Shown here: in pieces, positions 1 to 4,754 of the stretch | How positions within the stretch are numbered: the stretch's first letter is position 1 | Layout: each line of letters opens with the position of its first letter | NCBI GenBank assembly: GCA_946478775.1 | Contig: CAMLDR010000141.1 | Span: 1 to 11,171 of the forward strand | Source of the DNA: an uncultured Flavobacteriales bacterium | GTDB taxonomy: Bacteria; Bacteroidota; Bacteroidia; Flavobacteriales; Crocinitomicaceae | DNA: 11,171 bases | Direction of reading: 5' to 3' | Program-made: the position numbers and the translations under genes | The notes under the pieces: model-generated | The model's input: only the letters and a program-made list of their open reading frames with translations | What the model was told of the DNA's origin: nothing | Databases searched by the model: none

Positions 1-2
1 AT

Positions 3-542
3 GCCAACGGCTGTGAAGACAGCGATGCAATTACCATCAACGTGAATGCGCTTCCAGTAGTAGCACTCGATCTACCGTTGGATATGATTTGCCTCACCAG
101 CGGAAGCATCACTTTAAGCGGTGAAACCCCAGCGGGCGGAGTCTGGAGCGGAAATGGAGTTGTCGGTAATGTGTTCGATCCCATGACGGCCGGAACAGGA
201 ATGCATACCATTCTTTACAGCTACACGGATCCTAACAGCTGCACCGCAGTTGCCACGGATTCAATGTTGGTTGACGACTGCAGCGGCCTTGAAGATATCG
301 CAGCTGGTACCGTGAAACTATACCCGAACCCAACGACAGGACAGTTCAATATTGAACTTTCGGCCGCACCGGCTGGGGCGGTCAGAATCGAGATCTTGAA
401 TCAGCTTGGCCAGGTGGTTGACACTTGCGTTATGACAGGAATCATTCAACAGGTAAATCTTTCATTCTATGACAATGGTGTTTACCTTATTCGTCTTATT
501 ACCGGAAATGAAGAGTTGACTTACCGCATCGTCAAACAATAA
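3..542 (+). CDS. C-terminal part of a T9SS-secreted surface or extracellular protein (5' end outside window)
   Basis: The frame is open from base 3 to the TAA at 540-542, so this is the last 179 residues of a longer gene. The C-terminal ~75 residues form a type A sorting domain of the type IX secretion system: LYPNPTTGQF at about 106-115 starts the first strand, and GVYLIRL then LTYRIVKQ close the domain. In this family the domain directs export through the T9SS and is then removed, usually with anchoring to surface lipopolysaccharide. Upstream lies an adhesin-like beta-sandwich repeat: GGVWSGNG is followed by a Tyr-rich strand and an N-x-C segment, as in large gliding or adhesion proteins. 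The passenger function cannot be told from this fragment. Base composition is about 50% G+C or more, against about 30-40% in the following genes, so it probably belongs to the core genome beside the more AT-rich material. Confidence 0.9.
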   Translation, partial: ANGCEDSDAITINVNALPVVALDLPLDMICLTSGSITLSGETPAGGVWSGNGVVGNVFDPMTAGTGMHTILYSYTDPNSCTAVATDSMLVDDCSGLEDIAAGTVKLYPNPTTGQFNIELSAAPAGAVRIEILNQLGQVVDTCVMTGIIQQVNLSFYDNGVYLIRLITGNEELTYRIVKQ

Positions 543-562
543 CACTAAGCGACGATGGCATT

Positions 563-610
563 CTGAACCGGGTGCACTATTGGCTTCGGGCAGTAATGCA
601 TCCGGTTCAG
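563..610. other. Long stem-loop downstream of the T9SS gene
   Basis: Bases 563-582 pair with 591-610. The outer nine pairs (CTGAACCGG with CCGGTTCAG) are perfect. The stem continues inward with two G-U pairs and a single A-C mismatch to an apical loop around GGCTTCGGG. Flanking bases 557-562 can pair with 617-622 across a 6-nt bulge. The position 20 nt after the stop codon suits a terminator or mRNA 3'-end stabiliser, but there is no U-tract on either strand. A REP-like dispersed palindrome is the alternative. Confidence 0.6.
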
Positions 611-891
611 GACAAAAGTGCCTCCGGAATCTCCGAACATACGCATTTCTGCCTTGTCATAAATTCCCCCGGGATTTTCACTTCCGTAGATGATGGACTT
701 AACTGCTCCTGTCTTCACGTCTGGCTGTCGAAAATATTTGTTGCTTTTTTGCACGTATGACTGCTTTTGACTGAAGTTCAAGTTGCGATCCCGCTGGGAT
801 AAATTATCCCTTGAAAATCGACGTTCAGTGGATGAAAGCCTTAAGCCGCTTTGTGTTATTATACTTTTTTCATTTTGTGAACCTAATGAGA

Positions 892-933
892 GATGTTTCG
901 AACTATTTGGTGGAGGATTTGAAAAGATTTTAG
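892..933 (+). repeat. Possible degenerate third copy of the 29-codon element
   Basis: Read from 892, the frame gives DVSNYLVEDLKRF and then TAG at 931-933. This parallels ETSNFLMEDLERV at 2163-2201 and EMSNFLIEDLELV at 7443-7481. In the core the DNA matches the 2148-2237 copy at about 20 of 23 bases (TCnAACTnTTTGnTGGAGG). The similarity stops after the TAG and is not seen upstream. The frame is open back to 775, but no start or function can be assigned. The match is short enough that chance is not excluded. Confidence 0.35.
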
Positions 934-945
934 TGCCGATTTGAA

Positions 946-1308
946 TTAATAAAGAGCCATTATAGATATAATGGAATATTCATTCGTTGTTGAATAAAAT
1001 AGAAACACACCATGGATTGAAAGAATAATTAGATTACCAACCAAACCAACGATTGCTTTTTTCTTGTTATGCTTTAAAAACTTGATCCCAGTTACAATTC
1101 CTGTAATGCTTGCTACCATTGCAAGAATAAAACATAAATCTAAGTATATGATTATTGAATTATACTCAAAACCAAGCTTGTACCAAAACAAGGCGAAAAA
1201 GAAAAAGACAATCATTAAAACAAGACTAATAAGAAACATCTTAATTGTAAAATTTCTCGGAATTCGATTTGGAAATTGAGATGAATCTATAATATCATTG
1301 CTGCTCAT
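946..1308 (-). CDS. Small hypothetical integral membrane protein
   Basis: This is a 120-residue protein. A polar N-terminal stretch of about 20 residues is followed by three hydrophobic segments at roughly 23-45, 50-75 and 85-106. A basic turn (KFLKHNKKK) lies before the third segment, so the termini should be on opposite sides of the inner membrane. I do not recognise a family. The ATG at 1308 lies 20 nt after the stop of the lipoprotein gene at 1329-1832 on the same strand, so the two are probably co-transcribed. The last codons overlap an 18-nt near-perfect palindrome at 957-974 (CCATTATA, GA, TATAATGG), which may help end the transcript. Composition is very AT-rich, about 28-35% G+C in sampled stretches, as is common in accessory genes. 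Coding status is likely but not certain. Confidence 0.65.
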   Translation of the reverse strand: MSSNDIIDSSQFPNRIPRNFTIKMFLISLVLMIVFFFFALFWYKLGFEYNSIIIYLDLCFILAMVASITGIVTGIKFLKHNKKKAIVGLVGNLIILSIHGVFLFYSTTNEYSIISIMALY

Positions 1309-1328
1309 TTCTTTCTATATAATATACA

Positions 1329-1832
1329 TTAATACATCCAGTTATTTAGTAATTCATTTGTACTTTCTAGACCGATAAAACCCATAATATCCTCATAGTA
1401 CCAACATACTCTTTCTCTGTCTTCCGTATCGAAAGCCAAATCTTCAAACGAAGATAAACCATTCTCAAATTCGTTTAAAACCATACGGGCAGTAACCTTT
1501 TTATTTTGTTCTAGGATAGAAATTAATCGAACAATTGATTCATTCATAATTTTGTTGGCCAAAGGCCTATCTTCTTCTGGTAAAAAGCCAACATATCCTA
1601 AAGGCAGTTGATTAGTCTTTTCTTCCGGTCCGAATTTTTCTTTTTGTAGAAATTTCTTGAGTTTACTAATTGCATCAGATTTGACGCTCAACGTTTCATC
1701 AAGCAATCCACTCTCTTCGGATAAATGATTTTTTGTCATGGGTTGAGTTTCTGATTTTTCCTGGTTGTTGTTTACACATGAATAAAGTGTCACGATTAAT
1801 ACACAAAAAAAGCATATTGAATTTAGTTTCAT
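1329..1832 (-). CDS. Lipoprotein with a DUF4844-like C-terminal region
   Basis: This is a 167-residue protein starting with a lipoprotein signal peptide: a short basic start, a hydrophobic core and the lipobox LYSC with the acylated cysteine at position 19. A polar linker follows, rich in N, E, S and K. The rest is predicted to be largely helical. The segment DTEDRERVCWYYEDIM at 135-150, followed by GLES and LLNNWMY at the C-terminus, resembles from memory the conserved end of DUF4844 proteins. I could not test this by alignment. The biochemical role of that family is unknown to me. Small lipoproteins paired with small membrane proteins in AT-rich islands are sometimes immunity proteins, but no toxin is visible here. 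The gene is first in a probable two-gene minus-strand unit and is divergent from the two-component system. Confidence 0.75.
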   Translation of the reverse strand: MKLNSICFFCVLIVTLYSCVNNNQEKSETQPMTKNHLSEESGLLDETLSVKSDAISKLKKFLQKEKFGPEEKTNQLPLGYVGFLPEEDRPLANKIMNESIVRLISILEQNKKVTARMVLNEFENGLSSFEDLAFDTEDRERVCWYYEDIMGFIGLESTNELLNNWMY

Positions 1833-2025
1833 TTTTAACGATGTTATTAAATGCTTTTCAATACTAGCAATAAATTATATTATACCTGAAAACCCAATTA
1901 GATTCGAACCGCTTTGATTCTATAGGAAAACACAATAAAATCAACGGTTTACAAGAGATTAGGAGTTCGCGATCCTCCATCAAAGAAAGAAGTTCAATCG
2001 AAATTTCGAACACAGATTATTCTCC

Positions 2026-2095
2026 TCATTCTCATTCTCCGCTCTCACTCTGCAAAAAGAAAAGCCAGGCAGAATGAGCAACAGAACGAGAATGA
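2026..2095. repeat. CT/GA-rich imperfect inverted repeat
   Basis: Bases 2026-2053 (TCATTCTCATTCT at the left end) pair with 2069-2095 (GAACGAGAATGA at the right end), with a few mismatches and a small bulge. The 15-nt loop holds AAAAAGAAAAGCC. That same 13-mer recurs at 2101-2113 as the left arm of the next hairpin, and both copies are complementary to 2132-2144. Alternative pairing between the two structures is therefore possible if the region is transcribed. No function is assigned. Confidence 0.55.
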
Positions 2096-2100
2096 ATTAC

Positions 2101-2144
2101 AAAAAGAAAAGCCTCAACGATACATCGTCAAGGCTTTTCTTTTT
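2101..2144. terminator. Bidirectional terminator-like hairpin
   Basis: A perfect 14-bp stem joins AAAAAGAAAAGCCT (2101-2114) to AGGCTTTTCTTTTT (2131-2144), with a small inner stem ACGA/TCGT. The A-tract and U-tract flanks fit Rho-independent termination on either strand. Its place is odd: it lies between divergently oriented genes, where no annotated transcript ends. It may have served a gene now lost, an unannotated small RNA or a tRNA that once lay beside it. Confidence 0.65.
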
Positions 2145-2147
2145 GTG

Positions 2148-2237
2148 GTGACCTCAAGCGGGGAAACTTCTAACTTTTTGATGGAGGATTTGGAGCGGGT
2201 ATTACAGCTAGAAACGTTAAACAGAACAACACTTTGA
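2148..2237 (+). repeat. 29-codon mini-ORF or coding-tail element, copy A
   Basis: GTG at 2148 to TGA at 2235-2237 reads VTSSGETSNFLMEDLERV followed by LQLETLNRTTL. Copy B at 7428-7517 has the same length, and 22 of 29 residues are identical. By my count 71 of 90 bases are identical and 13 of 19 differences fall at third codon positions, as expected if the sequence was under protein-level constraint. The first 19 bases are identical and begin directly after a strong hairpin in both copies. No Shine-Dalgarno sequence is visible. In copy A the frame is open further upstream through the hairpin; in copy B a TAA closes it. I do not recognise the protein. It may be a real micro-protein, the C-terminal remnant of a lost gene, or the conserved end of a mobile unit. 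Confidence 0.5.
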
Positions 2238-2268
2238 AATGAAAATCAAGTATTCTTCTAATCAACAA

Positions 2269-2303
2269 TTCAGAATTTCTTCAGAATTGGAATTGTATCT
2301 TTG
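2269..2303 (+). promoter_or_regulatory. Response-regulator promoter with 11-bp direct repeats
   Basis: TTCAGAAT at 2269-2276 is repeated exactly at 2280-2287, an 11-bp period matching half-site spacing for OmpR/PhoB-family regulators. Eight bases later comes TATCTTTG (2296-2303), an exact fit to the Bacteroidota -7 element TAnnTTTG. No TTTG is seen at the -33 position, which the repeats cover. This is consistent with an activator-dependent promoter. The GTG start at 2308 is only 4 nt past the -7 box, so the mRNA would be leaderless or nearly so. Confidence 0.6.
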
Positions 2304-2307
2304 GTAA

Positions 2308-2982
2308 GTGAAGATTTTAATCATTGAGGACGAACACGAACTTGCACAAGATGTTATTGGTTATCTGACCAGTCAGGATTATCTGTGTGAACATGCGGAG
2401 GATTACAATCAAGCTATTGATAAAATTTCCGCGTACACTTACGATTGTGTTTTATTGGATTTAATGATTCCTTTCGGGGATGGTTTGGAAGTATTGGAAA
2501 AACTGAAAACTGAAAAACGCTCGGATGGCGTTATTATCATTTCTGCTAAGGGTGCACTTGATGATAAAATTAAGGGGTTACAATTAGGAGCGGATGATTA
2601 TTTAGCAAAACCCTTTCATTTGTCCGAACTATCCGCACGTATCTATTCGGTTATTAGAAGAAAACAATTCGATAATTCAAATACGATTACTCACGATGAT
2701 TTGACGGTTGATATGCTTTCCAAAACGGTTACGGTTGGTTCAAACATCGTTTCACTCACTAAGAAAGAATTTGATTTGTTATTGCTCTTTTTGGGAAATA
2801 AGAATAAGGTCATTTCGAAAAATGCACTGGCTGAACATCTTTCGGGAGATATTGCAGATATGTTCGATAATCATGATTTTGTTTACGCTCACGTAAAGAA
2901 CCTCAAAAAGAAACTGACCGAAGCAGGATGCGAAAACTACCTCAAAACAATTTACGGAACAGGCTATAAATGGGAACTATGA
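2308..2982 (+). CDS. OmpR/PhoB-family DNA-binding response regulator
   Basis: This 224-residue protein has the standard length for the family. The receiver domain spans about 1-115: acidic residues E7, D8 and E9 (IIEDEHE), phospho-acceptor D51 in VLLDLMIP, switch residue S79 in IIISAKG and K101 in LAKPF. The C-terminal winged-helix DNA-binding domain covers about 125-224 and ends with the typical YLKTIYGTGYKWEL. The GTG start is chosen because the receiver begins directly with KILIIEDE and no earlier in-frame start is better. The stop overlaps the kinase start by 4 nt (ATGA), which implies translational coupling. Its likely targets are the 11-bp-spaced repeats before its own gene and before the lipoprotein gene at 4310. 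Phosphorylation by the adjacent kinase is inferred from this pairing. Confidence 0.95.
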   Translation: MKILIIEDEHELAQDVIGYLTSQDYLCEHAEDYNQAIDKISAYTYDCVLLDLMIPFGDGLEVLEKLKTEKRSDGVIIISAKGALDDKIKGLQLGADDYLAKPFHLSELSARIYSVIRRKQFDNSNTITHDDLTVDMLSKTVTVGSNIVSLTKKEFDLLLLFLGNKNKVISKNALAEHLSGDIADMFDNHDFVYAHVKNLKKKLTEAGCENYLKTIYGTGYKWEL

Positions 2983-4256
2983 GTAAACTGCTGGACAAAC
3001 CTTTCAAATCATTTTCCATTTATGCACTGATTATTTTGGTGTGTAGTATTCCTGTATACTATTTCGTTGTGGATTCCATTTGGCTCGAAGAATTGGATGA
3101 ACACAACTGGATCATTCGTAAACGGATGGAAAAGGGAATCCAGAAGGCTAAAATTGACGAAAAGGAACTCAACAAAACGCTTAAAATATGGAATAAACTT
3201 CAACCGGGAACTGAGTTAGTTGCCATTGATCAAAATGAGATAACGAAAAACCGCATTTACACGACAACCACTTATAATCGTTTCGAGTATGAAATGGATC
3301 GTTTCAGGGTGTTATCGACTACTATTTGGGTCAACGAAAAGCCTTACCGACTGACAATCTCAACCAATGTGGAAGAAGCAGATGAAACCTTGGTTGCAAT
3401 TGCCTTTGTTACGGTGTTTTTCTTCTTGTTTTTAGTCCTTGGTTTTGTCTTTCTAAATAAACGAATCTCCAAAAAAAGTTGGAAACCGTTTTACAAGACC
3501 CTCAATCAACTCAAGAACTTCGATCTAAGCAAAGATCAGCACATTCACTTTGAACAATCCGATATTGAAGAATTTGAAGAGTTGAACAGAGAACTGACGT
3601 CATTGATTGAAAAAAACACTTCAACATTCAATCAGCAAAAAAGGTTCATCGAAAACGCTTCTCACGAATTGCAAACTCCATTGTCTGTTTTAAAAACAAA
3701 AATGGATGTTTTGTTGCAGAATAACACCTTATCGGAACAAGAAGCTTCGACTATTGAAACCATTAATTCCAGTCTTTCCCGAATCTCTCGGATCAATAAA
3801 AATTTGTTGCTCCTAGCCAAAATAGAGAATCATCAATTCACAGAAGAAACCTCCGTAAATATTCAACAAACTTTAACGGAGAACATTGAATTGTTGGACG
3901 ATTATTTTCAAAGCAAGGGAATTCAAATTCAAATGAATGTTGCACCCTATTCAGTCATATGCAATCGGACTTTATTGGAAGTATTATTCAATAATCTGAC
4001 CACCAACGTCATCAGACACGGCAATCTAAATGACGTTTTAAGGATCAACCTAACAGGCAATAAGCTGACTTTTTCAAATGCAGGTACAACTTCTTTGAAT
4101 CTTGATAATTTGTTTGTTCGTTTTGGAATCTCATCTTCCGAAACAACCAATAGTGGTTTGGGCTTAGCTATTTCCAAAGAAATTTGCGATCGTTACAACT
4201 GGAAGCTTTCCTATGTATTTAACAATCATTTACACGCCTTCAGTATCGAATTCTAA
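2979..4256 (+). CDS. Two-component sensor histidine kinase
   Basis: This 425-residue inner-membrane kinase has an N-terminal transmembrane segment at about 13-35. A short periplasmic sensor region of ~100 residues (36-135) matches no sensor domain I know. A second transmembrane segment lies at about 137-160. The HisKA domain carries H229 in the motif FIENASHELQTPLSVLKTK. The ATPase domain has an N-box around NNLTTNVIRHG (338-348), SNAG (366-369) in place of the usual DxG of the G1 box, and GLGLAI at 393-398. An N-for-D change here is common in Bacteroidota kinases of this type, so activity is still expected. The start at 2979 overlaps the regulator stop as ATGA; an ATG nine bases upstream (2970) is possible. 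The kinase should phosphorylate the regulator encoded immediately upstream. The signal is unknown but probably concerns the envelope, given the downstream genes. Confidence 0.93.
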   Translation: MSKLLDKPFKSFSIYALIILVCSIPVYYFVVDSIWLEELDEHNWIIRKRMEKGIQKAKIDEKELNKTLKIWNKLQPGTELVAIDQNEITKNRIYTTTTYNRFEYEMDRFRVLSTTIWVNEKPYRLTISTNVEEADETLVAIAFVTVFFFLFLVLGFVFLNKRISKKSWKPFYKTLNQLKNFDLSKDQHIHFEQSDIEEFEELNRELTSLIEKNTSTFNQQKRFIENASHELQTPLSVLKTKMDVLLQNNTLSEQEASTIETINSSLSRISRINKNLLLLAKIENHQFTEETSVNIQQTLTENIELLDDYFQSKGIQIQMNVAPYSVICNRTLLEVLFNNLTTNVIRHGNLNDVLRINLTGNKLTFSNAGTTSLNLDNLFVRFGISSSETTNSGLGLAISKEICDRYNWKLSYVFNNHLHAFSIEF

Positions 4257-4261
4257 ATGTC

Positions 4262-4297
4262 TTCAGAATCTGTTCGGAAGTTTGTCTTATAACTTAT
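4262..4297 (+). promoter_or_regulatory. Second direct-repeat operator and probable promoter before the lipoprotein gene
   Basis: TTCAGAAT (4262-4269) and TTCGGAAG (4273-4280) form an 11-bp-spaced pair nearly identical to the one at 2269-2287. Nine bases later is TAACTTAT (4290-4297), a weak match to TAnnTTTG; the corresponding gap upstream of the regulator is eight. Matching sequence and geometry suggest the same regulator acts at both places. The ATG at 4310 would then have a very short leader. The -7 assignment is tentative; the repeats themselves are plain. Confidence 0.5.
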
Positions 4298-4309
4298 AAA
4301 ACAAACGTC

Positions 4310-4753
4310 ATGAAACGATTATTTTTAACAGGCATAGTGGCTATCTCATTTGCTGGATGCAGCTCCGCTCAGAAAACAGAGAAAGAAGGAAAAGATTCTA
4401 AAATTCCTGTAACAGTTCAGGATGCCTTCAAAAAACAATTTCCTACGATTACTGATATGGATTGGGAACAAGAAGGTCCGAATTATGAAGCCGAATTTGA
4501 AAACGGTGAAGTTGAAACTTCTGTAGTAATCAATGCTAGTGGTGTTATCTTGGAAACCGAAACAGAAATGGAACCGAGCGCACTTCCAAAAGCAATTTTA
4601 GACTATCTCGATGCTAATTACAAAGGACAGAAAATAAAAGAAGCTGCTAAAATTGTACTGAGCAATGGAACGGTGAATTATGAGGCAGAAGTCAATAAAA
4701 AAGACCTCATTTTCGACAACACTGGTACATTCATCAAAGTGATCACTGAATAA
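4310..4753 (+). CDS. Tandem PepSY-like (BLIP-like, DUF2874-type) lipoprotein
   Basis: This 147-residue protein has a lipoprotein signal peptide, with FAGC placing the acylated cysteine at 17, followed by a charged linker. Two related halves follow at about 33-83 and 90-145. Each has a helix (VQDAFKKQFP; LPKAILDYLDANY) and then beta strands of the form NYEAEFENG / NYEAEVNKK ending in a hydrophobic strand. This is the duplicated layout of the PepSY-like, beta-lactamase-inhibitor-like family common in Bacteroidota. Its molecular role is not established; a periplasmic binding or inhibitory role is usually suggested. The gene is 53 nt downstream of the kinase and has its own direct-repeat operator. 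Its TAA is one base before the ATG of the barrel protein, so the two are translated together. It may be an accessory to the barrel or feed back on the kinase; both are inferences. Confidence 0.85.
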   Translation: MKRLFLTGIVAISFAGCSSAQKTEKEGKDSKIPVTVQDAFKKQFPTITDMDWEQEGPNYEAEFENGEVETSVVINASGVILETETEMEPSALPKAILDYLDANYKGQKIKEAAKIVLSNGTVNYEAEVNKKDLIFDNTGTFIKVITE

Positions 4754-4754
4754 T

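Larger units (their letters stand above)
543..945. other. Non-coding interval after the T9SS gene
   Basis: No convincing gene was found here. It contains the long hairpin at 563-610, a 15-nt perfect palindrome at 796-810 (GGGATAA, central A, TTATCCC) and a short coding-like match at 892-933 to the 29-codon element described further right. Two overlapping open frames on opposite strands (545-781 minus, 572-760 plus) are short and match no family I recognise. Composition changes from GC-rich on the left to AT-rich on the right within this interval. Confidence 0.6.
1833..2307. other. Divergent intergenic region with two large hairpins and a conserved mini-ORF
   Basis: This 475-nt stretch lies between the start of the minus-strand lipoprotein gene and the GTG of the response regulator. 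From left to right it holds an AT-rich presumed minus-strand promoter area, a CT/GA-rich imperfect hairpin (2026-2095), a strong perfect hairpin (2101-2144), the 29-codon element (2148-2237) and the regulator promoter with direct repeats (2269-2303). On the minus strand, 1966-1996 resembles the plus-strand element at 2161-2190 (shared GATGGAGGAT and flanking CTTCT/TTTGA bases). The two form a loose inverted pair. Confidence 0.6.

Noticed and set aside
545..781. A 78-codon open frame on the minus strand after the T9SS gene
   Set aside because: It overlaps the long hairpin and another open frame on the opposite strand, and has no recognisable family, signal or membrane segment. It could be a remnant but is not supported as a gene.
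1064..1279. A plus-strand open frame antisense to the small membrane protein
   Set aside because: It lies wholly opposite a more plausible gene and its lysine-rich translation is what an AT-rich antisense strand gives.
1901..1910. GATTCGAACC, resembling the reverse complement of a tRNA T-loop
   Set aside because: The flanking bases do not form a T-stem and there is no anticodon or acceptor arm nearby, so it is not a tRNA.
2026..2095. A CRISPR-like or microsatellite reading of the CATTCTC-rich stretch
   Set aside because: There are only a few imperfect short repeats and no regular repeat-spacer pattern. An imperfect inverted repeat explains it better.
2148..2237. Copy A as a degraded tRNA, because it begins GTGACCTCAAGCGGG like a reversed tRNA 3' end
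   Set aside because: The bases that follow cannot form T or anticodon arms. The divergence from copy B follows codon positions rather than stem pairing.
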